DNA of 64,000 bases, from NCBI RefSeq assembly GCF_010727945.1, contig NZ_AP022569.1:3286001-3350000 (forward strand), written 5' to 3'. The position numbers were made by a program, and so were the translations under genes. The notes beneath the pieces were generated by a model. It saw nothing but the letters and a program-made list of their open reading frames with translations. It was not told where the DNA came from and made no database searches. This DNA comes from Mycobacterium cookii. GTDB lineage: Bacteria > Actinomycetota > Actinomycetes > Mycobacteriales > Mycobacteriaceae. Positions 7,626 to 15,158 of this stretch are shown here, piece after piece; position 1 is the stretch's first letter; each line of letters starts with the position of its first letter.

Positions 7626-8294
7626 ATGTCATCCCCTCGTCGGTTTTTCTGGCGCAGCGCAATCGCAACGATCGGCGCGTCGGCGCTCTGCCTGTGGCCC
7701 GCCGCCACGACCGCATCGGCCCACGTCGAAGCCACCAGCGGCGACGCCGTTCGGGGCGGCGTGGCGCTGGTCAGCTTCCAGGTCCCCAACGAGTCGACGA
7801 CCGGCGCGGCCACCACCACGCTGACGGTCGACCTGACCAATGTCTCCGCGGTCCGCACCGAAGCCGAGCCCGGCTGGACGGCTGACCTCGACCGCGACGG
7901 CAGCTCAGGCCCTGTCCGGTCGGTGACGTGGACCGCGGCGCCCAACGGCGGCATCGGGGTGGGCGAATTCGGGGTCTTCCGTATATCGGCGAAGCTGCCC
8001 GATGCCGACACGGTCAGCTTTCCGGCAACCCAGACCTACGCGGACGGGACCGTGGTGAAATGGGATCAGCCGTCGACGGCCGGCCAAGCAGAACCCGAAC
8101 ACCCGGCGCCGACCCTGGTGATCGCCGGGGGGGCGCCGTCGCATACTCAGCACACCGTTCAGCCGACCGCCACGGCAACGCCTGCCGCTCCGGGCCGGCC
8201 GGCGGCTGACAACACCGCCCGCGTGCTGGCCGGCGCGGCGTTGCTGCTCGCCGCCGTCGGGATCGGTGCCGCGCTGATCGGGCGGCGGACATGA
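7626..8294 (+). CDS. YcnI-like (DUF1775) secreted copper-binding protein
   Basis: The 222-residue protein has a signal peptide (residues 1 to about 32) ending ATTASA before a mature N-terminal His (HVEA), the copper ligand typical of YcnI domains. The beta-rich DUF1775 domain is followed by a Pro/Thr-rich linker and one C-terminal membrane helix (VLAGAALLLAAVGIGAALIG). Its stop overlaps the start of the next copC-like gene by 4 bp (ATGA), so the two are translationally coupled. Probable role: extracellular copper binding or delivery. The identification rests on visible family features. Confidence 0.82.
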   Translation: MSSPRRFFWRSAIATIGASALCLWPAATTASAHVEATSGDAVRGGVALVSFQVPNESTTGAATTTLTVDLTNVSAVRTEAEPGWTADLDRDGSSGPVRSVTWTAAPNGGIGVGEFGVFRISAKLPDADTVSFPATQTYADGTVVKWDQPSTAGQAEPEHPAPTLVIAGGAPSHTQHTVQPTATATPAAPGRPAADNTARVLAGAALLLAAVGIGAALIGRRT

Positions 8295-8806
8295 ATCGGC
8301 GCGCACACCTGGTCGCCATCATCCTGATGCTGGCAGCCGTCGGCTTCGCGGTCACGCTGACGGCGGGCGCCGCGAGCGCACACGCCGCCCGGGTGTCGGC
8401 CGACCCTGCCGATCACGCCATCGTCAGCACCGGGCCGGCACGGGTCAGCGCAACGTTCAACGAAGACCTGCAGACCACGTTCGCGGCGATAACGGTCGTC
8501 GGCCCGGACGGCAACATCTGGTCTGCGGGCGAGCCGCAAGTACGCGGCACGGTCGTCAGCATCGGCGTGCGACCCCTTGGGCCGACCGGCAATTACACCG
8601 TCAATTACCGGGTGACCTCGGCGGACGGGCATGTCGTCGCCGGGGCGTGGTCGTTTCAGCTGACCGCCCCGGGCACCGGTACGCCCGGTCCCGCGGCGCG
8701 GACGTCGGACGCCCCACCCGACGACGTCCCGATCTGGCCGTTCGTCCTCGGCACGCTCGCGATAGTCGGCGCCGGTGCGTGGTGGTCCACCCGCAACCGG
8801 CACTGA
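8291..8806 (+). CDS. CopC-domain copper-binding protein
   Basis: The 171-residue protein has a signal peptide cleaved before HAARV, placing a His at the mature N-terminus as in CopC. A CopC-type beta-sandwich follows, containing PARVSATFNEDL and the conserved SADGHVVAGAWSF near its end with a second copper His. A single C-terminal membrane helix is preceded by a Pro-rich linker. It overlaps the YcnI-like gene by 4 bp; pairing of YcnI and CopC domains is common in actinobacteria and points to periplasmic copper handling. No CopD or P-type ATPase is adjacent. Confidence 0.85.
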   Translation: MNRRAHLVAIILMLAAVGFAVTLTAGAASAHAARVSADPADHAIVSTGPARVSATFNEDLQTTFAAITVVGPDGNIWSAGEPQVRGTVVSIGVRPLGPTGNYTVNYRVTSADGHVVAGAWSFQLTAPGTGTPGPAARTSDAPPDDVPIWPFVLGTLAIVGAGAWWSTRNRH

Positions 8807-8874
8807 CGCCCGGCGGCCGCCGGCCCGTCGGGTCGGCCCTGGCATGATGGACACAACCTCAAAGGAGCAAGCGG

Positions 8875-9387
8875 ATGGCAGACCCGCAGGATCGACCGGA
8901 CCACACCCCCGACCCCGCGCCACCGCCTCCCGCCGACGCCTCAACGCCGCCTCCCCACGCTGAACGGCCGGCGCCTCCCGCTGACGCAGCCCCGCCGGTG
9001 CCGCCGCCCGTCGGCGAATCCGAGCAGCCGGCCAAGAAGACCCCGGCAAAGAAGGCGGCCAAGAAAGCCGCTCCGGCGAAAGCCGCGAAGACGCCCCCGG
9101 CCAAAAAAGCTGCAGCCAAGAAGGCTCCGGCGAAGAAAGCTCCCGCCAAGAAGGCGCCCGCCAAGAAGATCGCGCCCGCCGCACCGGATACCAATGGTCA
9201 GCTCGCTGCGGCGGCCAAAGATGCTGCAGCACATGCGAAGTCGACCGTCGAGGCGGCCCGCAACCCGTTGCCCGAGGTGCCGGCTGAGTCAGCGGCCGGC
9301 CGCTCGCCGGTGCCGCTGGCGGTGGCGATCGCGATCAGCCTGCTGGCGATACTGCTGGTGCGCCGGCTGCGTCACGACGACGACTAG
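8875..9387 (+). CDS. hns: Histone-like protein with PAKKA repeats (Rv3852, Hns)
   Basis: The 170-residue protein has a good ribosome-binding site (AAAGGAGC). The N-terminal 45 residues are Pro/Ala/Asp-rich. Residues about 45-100 are a run of KKAPAKKA-type repeats like eukaryotic H1 tails, and the C-terminus carries a membrane helix (VPLAVAIAISLLAILLV). This is the known plan of mycobacterial Hns, which binds DNA and is membrane-tethered. It is longer than the 134-residue M. tuberculosis protein, mainly in the Pro-rich and Lys-rich parts, which may vary in repeat number. Confidence 0.9.
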   Translation: MADPQDRPDHTPDPAPPPPADASTPPPHAERPAPPADAAPPVPPPVGESEQPAKKTPAKKAAKKAAPAKAAKTPPAKKAAAKKAPAKKAPAKKAPAKKIAPAAPDTNGQLAAAAKDAAAHAKSTVEAARNPLPEVPAESAAGRSPVPLAVAIAISLLAILLVRRLRHDDD

Positions 9388-9396
9388 GTTGGCCGG

Positions 9397-9885
9397 GTGA
9401 CCGTGGTATTCCGGCCCACCGCCGACCTCGTCGACGACATCGGGCCCGACGTCCGCAGCTGCGACGTCCAATTCCGCCAGTTCGGCGCGCGAAAGCAATT
9501 CGCCGGTCCGATCACCACTGTTCGCTGCGCACAAGATAATGCGCTGCTGAAGTCGGTGCTGTCGACACCCGGCGACGGCGGCGTGCTGGTGATCGACGGC
9601 GGCGGCTCGGTGCACACCGCGCTGGTCGGCGACCTCATCGCCGAGTTGGCCCGGTCCAACGAGTGGTCCGGACTGATCGTGCACGGCGCAGTGCGGGACG
9701 CCGCGGCGCTGCGTGACATGGATCTCGGCATCAAGGCACTCGGCACCAACCCGCGCAAGAGCGCCAAGACCGGCGCCGGCGAGCGTGACGTCACAGTCAG
9801 CTTCGGCGGGGTGGATTTCGTACCCGGCGACATCGCCTACAGCGACGACGACGGAATCGTCGTCGTCACCGCGGCTAACGGCTAA
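9397..9885 (+). CDS. rraA: RraA-like protein (Rv3853)
   Basis: The 162-residue protein starts at a GTG nine bases after the hns stop. It shows the RraA fold signature: [13 protein letters not shown], then the glycine-rich and Arg-Asp segment [20 protein letters not shown], and the C-terminal [15 protein letters not shown]. Family members act as 4-hydroxy-4-methyl-2-oxoglutarate/oxaloacetate aldolases or as RNase E regulators; older annotation as menG is considered wrong. Which activity applies here cannot be read from sequence. Confidence 0.92.
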   Translation: MTVVFRPTADLVDDIGPDVRSCDVQFRQFGARKQFAGPITTVRCAQDNALLKSVLSTPGDGGVLVIDGGGSVHTALVGDLIAELARSNEWSGLIVHGAVRDAAALRDMDLGIKALGTNPRKSAKTGAGERDVTVSFGGVDFVPGDIAYSDDDGIVVVTAANG

Positions 9886-9896
9886 GGCTCGATTGT

Positions 9897-9936
9897 CCGG
9901 CTCCTCCTCGCTCCGCTCCGCCGGAGCGCATCGTCG
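9897..9936 (-). repeat. Degenerate MIRU fragment between rraA and ethA
   Basis: On the minus strand this 40-bp stretch reads GGCGACGATGCGCTCC, then GGAGCGAGGAGGAGCC, recognisably related to the MIRU cores at 3177-3516 and 20224-20631. It also contains GCTCCGCCGGAGC (about 9914-9926), a short hairpin, and lies between two convergent genes, where it could help terminate transcription. Confidence 0.55.
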
Positions 9937-9941
9937 CCGAA

Positions 9942-11411
9942 CTAAACCGCCAGCGCTGCAGCCTTTTTCGCGAAGGCCAAAGCTTCGTCGTCGACCTTGC
10001 CGCGCCGGATCAGCTGCAGGTCCATGAAGTAGTTCTGCTTGAGCCGCCACGGCGACACGTGTCCGGCCTTCGGAAGGTAGTCCAGGGCGCGCAGCACGTA
10101 TCCCGGTGTGAAGTCCATCAGCGGACGCTCGTCGACGGAATTGCCCGGGTGCTGCGGCACGACGGTGGCATAGCCGTTGGCGTCCATGTAATTGATGACG
10201 CGGCAGACGAATTCGGAGACCAGGTCGGCCTTCAGCGTCCACGATGCGTTGGTGTAGCCGATGGTGAACGCCATGTTCGGCATACCGGTCAGCATCATGC
10301 CCTTGTAGGCCATCGTGTCGTTGAGTTCGACGTGCTCTCCGTTGCGCCGGATCTCGGCGCCGCCGAACAGCTGCAGATTCAAACCCGTTGCGGTGATGAT
10401 GATGTCGGCCTCGATCTCCTGGCCGGAGCCGAGCTTGATACCGGTCTTGGTGAAGCGGTCGATGGTGTCGGTGACGACGTCGGCCTGGCCTTTGCGAATG
10501 GTCTTGAACAGATCACCGTTGGGCGCCAGACACAGTCGCTGATCCCACGGGTTGTAGCTCGGGCCGAAGTGCTTCTCGACGTCGTAGCCCTGCGGCAGCC
10601 GGCGCTTGGCCATCGTCAGCAGCGTCTTGCGCATCTGGCGCGGGAACTTGCGGGAGAACTGGTACTGGAAGGTGCTGAACGCGATCCACTTCCACCGGTT
10701 CGCGGTGTGCGCGGCCTTGGTCGGCAGCCACTTGTTGGCCTGCTCGGCGAACGGGTCGCTCAGCGGCAGCGAGCCGACGTAGGACGGCGACCGCTGCAGC
10801 ATCGTCACGTGACCGGCGCCCGATTTCACCAGCGACGGAATCAGCGTGATCGCGGTGGCGCCCGAGCCGATCACCACGATCTTCTTGCCGACGTAGTCGA
10901 GATCCTCCGGCCAGTGCTGCGGATGAATGATGGTGCCCGCGAAGTCGTCGTAGCCCTCGAACTTCGGCAGGTAGCCCTCGTCGTAGTTGTAGTAGCCGCT
11001 GCACGCGAACAGGAACGAGCAGGTCAGCTCCTGGCGCTGACCGTCGTTGTCGACGGTGAGGGTCCAGCGATCCTCCGCGTCGGACCACTCGGCAGCGAGC
11101 ACCTTGTGCCGGTAACGGATGTGCTTGTCGATGCCGTTCTCCGCCGCGGCTTCCTTGATGTAGGCCTTGATCGAGGCGCCGTCGGCGATCGACGTCGACG
11201 ATTCCCACGGCTTGAAGCGAAAGCCCAGCGTGAACATGTCCGAGTCGGAGCGAATCCCGGGGTATTTGAACAGGTCCCACGTGCCGCCGAGGTCGTCGCG
11301 ACGCTCGAGGACGGCGTAGCTCTTGGACGGGCAGCGGTCCTGCAGATGCCAGGCCGCGCTGATGCCGGAGATGCCGGCGCCGACGACAACAACGTCGAGG
11401 TGTTCAGTCAT
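9942..11411 (-). CDS. ethA: Baeyer-Villiger monooxygenase EthA (Rv3854c)
   Basis: This FAD- and NADPH-dependent monooxygenase oxidises ketones and thio-compounds and activates ethionamide in M. tuberculosis. The first Rossmann motif is VVVGAGISG (residues 8-16), the Baeyer-Villiger fingerprint F157xGxxxH163xxxW167 lies in the FAGTIIHPQHW segment, and the second Rossmann motif is VVIGSGATA. The ATG at 11411 gives 489 residues, equal to the M. tuberculosis length; a GTG at 11420 would add three. It is divergent from ethR with a shared operator. Confidence 0.97.
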   Translation of the reverse strand: MTEHLDVVVVGAGISGISAAWHLQDRCPSKSYAVLERRDDLGGTWDLFKYPGIRSDSDMFTLGFRFKPWESSTSIADGASIKAYIKEAAAENGIDKHIRYRHKVLAAEWSDAEDRWTLTVDNDGQRQELTCSFLFACSGYYNYDEGYLPKFEGYDDFAGTIIHPQHWPEDLDYVGKKIVVIGSGATAITLIPSLVKSGAGHVTMLQRSPSYVGSLPLSDPFAEQANKWLPTKAAHTANRWKWIAFSTFQYQFSRKFPRQMRKTLLTMAKRRLPQGYDVEKHFGPSYNPWDQRLCLAPNGDLFKTIRKGQADVVTDTIDRFTKTGIKLGSGQEIEADIIITATGLNLQLFGGAEIRRNGEHVELNDTMAYKGMMLTGMPNMAFTIGYTNASWTLKADLVSEFVCRVINYMDANGYATVVPQHPGNSVDERPLMDFTPGYVLRALDYLPKAGHVSPWRLKQNYFMDLQLIRRGKVDDEALAFAKKAAALAV

Positions 11412-11424
11412 GGCGGACACGCTA

Positions 11425-11479
11425 TCAACACCGTGTTGAGTGCGTCAACACTCTGTTGAATTACTCAACACCGTGTAAA
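11425..11479. promoter_or_regulatory. EthR operator: three 15-bp inverted repeats at 20-bp spacing
   Basis: TCAACACCGTGTTGA (11425-11439), TCAACACTCTGTTGA (11445-11459) and TCAACACCGTGTAAA (11465-11479) fill the ethA-ethR gap. The first two are perfect TCAACA/TGTTGA palindromes with 3-bp spacers; the third has a degenerate right arm. Starts are exactly 20 bp apart, about two helical turns, so bound dimers would line up on one DNA face. EthR is known to bind cooperatively to a long operator here in M. tuberculosis. Confidence 0.85.
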
Positions 11480-11488
11480 GTAACCCGC

Positions 11489-12127
11489 GTGGCAACCGTC
11501 AGCTCAAGCCGTGCACCCAGGGCACGCCGGTCCGCGCGCCCGTCCGGCGACGACCGCGAGGTCGCCATTCTGACCACCGCCGAGCAGCTGCTCCAGCAGC
11601 GCCCGCTGGCCGACATCTCGGTCGACGACCTGGCCAAAGGCGCCGGCCTGTCGCGCCCGACGTTCTACTTCTACTTCCCGTCCAAAGACGCCGTGCTACT
11701 CACGCTGTTTCAGCGAGTGATCGTCGAAGCCGACTCCGCGTTGGAGAACATGGTCGCCAATCCGCCCGCCGACCTGAAGGGGTTGTGGCGCATCGGCATC
11801 AACGTCTTCGTCGAGACGTTCGGGTCGCACCGCGCCGTTGTACTGGCCGCCGATTCCGCCCGCACCAATAAGGACCTGCGCGACCTGTGGTCGCGATTCA
11901 TGCAGAAGTGGGTCGGCCACATCGCCACCGTCATCGAGACCGAGCGGGCCCGCGGCGCCGCCCCGGTGACGCTGCCGGCCGACCAGTTGTCGGCGGCGCT
12001 GAACCTGCTTAACGAGAAGGTGATGCTCAGCTCCTTCGCCGACGACCGCCCGTCGGTGCCCCGCGAAAGGGTGCTCGAGACGCTGGTGCACATCTGGATG
12101 AGCAGCATCTACGGGCGCGAGGTCTAG
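11489..12127 (+). CDS. ethR: TetR-family repressor EthR (Rv3855)
   Basis: This is a repressor of ethA. The N-terminal TetR HTH is clear (ISVDDLAKGAGLSRPTFYFY, then FPSKDAVL), followed by the all-helical ligand domain with the family's FVETFGSH and ALNLLNEK segments and the C-terminal LVHIWMSSIYG. The GTG at 11489 gives 212 residues (216 in M. tuberculosis). The in-frame ATG at 11456 is rejected because it lies inside the operator palindromes. Autoregulation is expected since the operator touches both genes. Confidence 0.95.
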   Translation: MATVSSSRAPRARRSARPSGDDREVAILTTAEQLLQQRPLADISVDDLAKGAGLSRPTFYFYFPSKDAVLLTLFQRVIVEADSALENMVANPPADLKGLWRIGINVFVETFGSHRAVVLAADSARTNKDLRDLWSRFMQKWVGHIATVIETERARGAAPVTLPADQLSAALNLLNEKVMLSSFADDRPSVPRERVLETLVHIWMSSIYGREV

Positions 12128-12147
12128 CCCCAAGTCGGTGCTGGATG

Positions 12148-12161
12148 CGAACATATGTTCG
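12148..12161. promoter_or_regulatory. LexA/SOS box overlapping the dinB start
   Basis: CGAACATATGTTCG is a perfect palindrome matching the mycobacterial LexA consensus (CGAAC-N4-GTTCG). The ATG of the polymerase gene at 12155 lies in its centre; the alternative GTG start at 12161 begins at its last base. LexA bound here would block transcription or initiation directly. Confidence 0.8.
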
Positions 12162-13360
12162 TGTCCAGCGAGGCCTCGATCCTGCACGCGGACCTCGACT
12201 CGTTCTACGCGTCGGTCGAGCAGCGCGACGACCCCGGGCTGCGCGGCCGGCCGGTGATCGTCGGCGGCGGCGTGGTGCTGGCGGCGAGCTACGAGGCGAA
12301 GGCGTACGGCGTGCGCACCGCGATGGGCGGCGCCCAGGCCCGGCGGCTGTGCCCGCAGGCCGTGGTGGTGCCGCCCCGGATGGCGGCCTACACGCAGGCC
12401 AGCGACGCGGTCTTCGAGGTCTTCCACGACACCTCGCCGCTAGTGGAGGCCATCTCGGTGGACGAGGCGTTCATCGACGTCGGTGGGCTGCGCCGGGTCT
12501 CCGGCACACCGGTGCAGATCGCGGCCCGGCTGCGCAGCGAGGTCCGCGACCGGGTCGGCCTGCCCATCACGGTGGGTATCGCGCGGACCAAATTCCTCGC
12601 CAAGGTGGCCAGCCAAGAAGCCAAACCCGACGGCTTGCTGCTGGTTCCCCCGAGCCGGGAGCTCGCGTTTCTGCATCCGCTGCCGGTGCGACGGCTGTGG
12701 GGCGTCGGCGCGGTGACCGCCGACAAACTGCACACGCACGGCATCGAATCCGTCGCCGACGTGGCCGAGCTGAGCGAGTCCATGCTGGCGTCGCTGGTGG
12801 GCGGCGCGATGGGCCGCCAGTTGTTTGCGCTGTCCCGCAACATCGATCGCCGACGGGTGACCACGGGGGTGCGCCGCCGGTCGGTGGGAGCGCAGCGGGC
12901 GCTGGGCCGCGCCGGCAACACCATGTCGCGGGCCGAGGTCGACGCGGTGGTGATCGGCCTGGTCGACCGCATCGCGACCCGGATGCGTGCCGCCGGGCGA
13001 ACCGGCCGGACCGTCACGCTTCGGTTGCGGTTCAACGACTTCGGCCGGGCCACCCGATCGCACACGCTGCCGTGGGCCACCTGTTCGACGCAGACCATCC
13101 TCGGCACCGCGCGACAACTCGTCGCGGCAGCCGCGCCGCTGATCGCCGAGCGGGGGCTGACACTTGTCGGGTTCGCGGTCTCGGAAATCGACCGCGCTGG
13201 CACTGAGCAGCTGATGCTGCCGTTCACCTCGCGAGCCGATCCGGCCGACGTCGACGCGGCGGTCGACAGCGTGCGTCGCCGCTACGGCAAGTCAGCGCTC
13301 ACCCGCGGCGTCCTGATCGGCCGAGACCCCGGCTTGGAGGTGCCGCACCTGCCGGACTGA
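12155..13360 (+). CDS. dinB: DNA polymerase IV (Y family, DinB3-like)
   Basis: This is a translesion DNA polymerase of 401 residues. Catalytic acidic residues are in ILHADLDSFYAS (Asp13) and ISVDEAFID (Asp103, Glu104); the steric-gate region FYASVE follows the first motif. Helix-hairpin-helix and little-finger domains follow, with a possible sliding-clamp peptide EQLMLPF about 50 residues from the end. The position beside ethA/ethR resembles that of DinB3 in M. smegmatis and differs from both dinB genes of M. tuberculosis. The start is either ATG 12155 or GTG 12161; the former lies inside an SOS box. Confidence 0.93.
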   Translation: MFVSSEASILHADLDSFYASVEQRDDPGLRGRPVIVGGGVVLAASYEAKAYGVRTAMGGAQARRLCPQAVVVPPRMAAYTQASDAVFEVFHDTSPLVEAISVDEAFIDVGGLRRVSGTPVQIAARLRSEVRDRVGLPITVGIARTKFLAKVASQEAKPDGLLLVPPSRELAFLHPLPVRRLWGVGAVTADKLHTHGIESVADVAELSESMLASLVGGAMGRQLFALSRNIDRRRVTTGVRRRSVGAQRALGRAGNTMSRAEVDAVVIGLVDRIATRMRAAGRTGRTVTLRLRFNDFGRATRSHTLPWATCSTQTILGTARQLVAAAAPLIAERGLTLVGFAVSEIDRAGTEQLMLPFTSRADPADVDAAVDSVRRRYGKSALTRGVLIGRDPGLEVPHLPD

Positions 13361-13396
13361 TGCGGTCGTGGCGACGCACTCAGTCGCGCTGTGCGG

Positions 13397-14908
13397 CTAT
13401 GAGAACAGGCCCGCAAGGTTGATGAAGGTGCCCACGGCGGCAAACAACGGAACTTCAGCACCGACTATGAGGTCGTATGGAACCAACGCCGTGTTGGCGG
13501 ACGTCGGATCAAGAATCGCGTCAATGAAGTTACCGCTGCCGAGTTGATCCGTGAATATGTTCGCGTCCCATGTAGGGAGACTGGTGACCGCGTCTTTGAT
13601 TGCGTCTGCAAGGGGGGTCAACGACGAAACGTCGTATGAGAGCGTGCTGCTGATGTCGTTCATGATGTCGGTCGGCGACGAGCTGAGCGTCACGTCGGAC
13701 AGTGGGAAGCCGGCGTACTTGAGCAATCCATCTATGACGTCGGTAAACGACGGGTCTTGGGGGGCGGCGCCGATTGTGTAGAACGCGTCTGCGAATGGCT
13801 GCAGCGGGGCGACCTGGTCTTGGTAGCTGCCCGGGTTGTGCAGGTCGCTGAGGGCGGCGGTGACTCCTTGGTGCCAGCCGTTGCTCAGTGCATCGGCAAG
13901 TTGCGTGTGATCGATGTGGGGGGATAGCCCGAAGGTGGTGGGCTCGTTGGCGGGCCCTTGATTCCAGCCCTCCGTAATGCTGCCGTAGCCCAGGTTCACC
14001 AGGATTTGGGTATCGGGTTGCAGCAGATCATAGAGCGGCTGTCCGACTCGCGGGATCAAGAGCAGCGGCTCCAAGATCGGCAGGTTGTCGTTGGGAATCA
14101 TGTAGTAGTCGGTCAGCCCCTGCCCGGTAAGTGCCTCAGATCCCGGCAACAGAATCGCGTTGTTGATCTGGTCGGGCGCGAGATCCAGATACGTGAAGTG
14201 CTCAAAAAAGAACCCCAGCATGGCGTTGAGGTCCGACAGCAGATTTGTCGTGTAGTGCGGGAAGTCGGCGAAACCGTCGTATTCGAGGGTGTAGATGTCG
14301 GTCGGATAGAGGTCGGATGGTGTCGCTGGTTCGAATGGGACGTCCAGCGCAGTGAAAGCCGCGGTATTACCGGCCGGAAAATCGAAGGTGTTCATGAAGC
14401 CGCCGTTGGGATTAAGGAGGTCGCCGACCAGCACGAAATGCACGTCGTCGCTGGGCACACCATCGGCTTGAAGTTGCTGCATGAGCAGCGAGGAAGCTTC
14501 TGAACTCTGCGAGTAGCCGAAAACTACGACGGGGTTCTCGGCGCTCACTCCTCCGCCGGCTATTTGGCTTTCGATACCGGACACCATGATCGCTTGGTCC
14601 TGGTCCAGCGATGCACCGTACGGGAGAGTGTCGGGGTTCAACGCCGACGACCCTTCGGGGGTATACGAGGACTGCGCGGTGCCGGTGAAGCCGAGGTGCT
14701 GCAGGTACAGAGTGTCGGCAGCATCCACGTATTGCGACGGCGGTGTCGGTACCAGGGTGGCGCCGAAAATTAGCGCCTCGCCGTCTCCGAGCGGCGAATC
14801 GGCGGTGTCGGCGAGCGCGGCCGTCGAGTTCAGCAGCGCCGTCAACCCACACAGACCGACCGTGACCAACAGGCCGGCGCCCACCCGATGAAATTCTCGA
14901 CCCGACAT
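13397..14908 (-). CDS. Secreted PE-PPE-domain serine hydrolase, without PE or PPE module
   Basis: The ATG at 14908 gives 503 residues with a signal-like hydrophobic N-terminus (AGLLVTVGLCGLTALL, then ADTADS). The body resembles the PE-PPE C-terminal domain (PF08237), an alpha/beta hydrolase: the nucleophile elbow is GYSQSS (GxSxS) near residue 155. Such domains are esterases/lipases, usually attached to a PE or PPE targeting module; here a general secretion signal replaces it. An in-frame start at 14959 adds 17 residues before the signal and is less likely. Confidence 0.85.
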   Translation of the reverse strand: MSGREFHRVGAGLLVTVGLCGLTALLNSTAALADTADSPLGDGEALIFGATLVPTPPSQYVDAADTLYLQHLGFTGTAQSSYTPEGSSALNPDTLPYGASLDQDQAIMVSGIESQIAGGGVSAENPVVVFGYSQSSEASSLLMQQLQADGVPSDDVHFVLVGDLLNPNGGFMNTFDFPAGNTAAFTALDVPFEPATPSDLYPTDIYTLEYDGFADFPHYTTNLLSDLNAMLGFFFEHFTYLDLAPDQINNAILLPGSEALTGQGLTDYYMIPNDNLPILEPLLLIPRVGQPLYDLLQPDTQILVNLGYGSITEGWNQGPANEPTTFGLSPHIDHTQLADALSNGWHQGVTAALSDLHNPGSYQDQVAPLQPFADAFYTIGAAPQDPSFTDVIDGLLKYAGFPLSDVTLSSSPTDIMNDISSTLSYDVSSLTPLADAIKDAVTSLPTWDANIFTDQLGSGNFIDAILDPTSANTALVPYDLIVGAEVPLFAAVGTFINLAGLFS

Positions 14909-15158
14909 CACAAACCCCTCGAACGCCAATGTTGATCCGGTTGAAACCGGGGGCGCCAAGCGCTTTGGGAATAGTCACTCGCGTTGAGTAGCTGGAGCTC
15001 AGTGACGCACCACTGCAATTTCGGGCAGACCTGGGCAGTACTACTTAATCGTGAAATCTCGCGCCCTGGGAAGAGCAGCAGGGCGTCGATATCGCGCATG
15101 TTGGCCGGCTCGCGGTGCCACCATAATGCTGTGAACGGCGGCGGGCTGGCCGGGTGAG
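14909..15158. other. Divergent intergenic region, no gene seen
   Basis: These 250 bp separate the divergent hydrolase and cyclase genes and should hold both promoters. No repeat, hairpin or small coding frame stood out. Confidence 0.5.

Noticed and set aside
10059..11459. 466-codon plus-strand frame antisense to ethA
   Set aside because: Low-complexity Val/Gly/Arg-rich translation typical of GC-rich shadow frames; ethA on the other strand is fully convincing.
11456..11488. ATG at 11456 as the ethR start
   Set aside because: It lies within the operator palindromes; GTG 11489 gives the usual length and leaves the operator intact.
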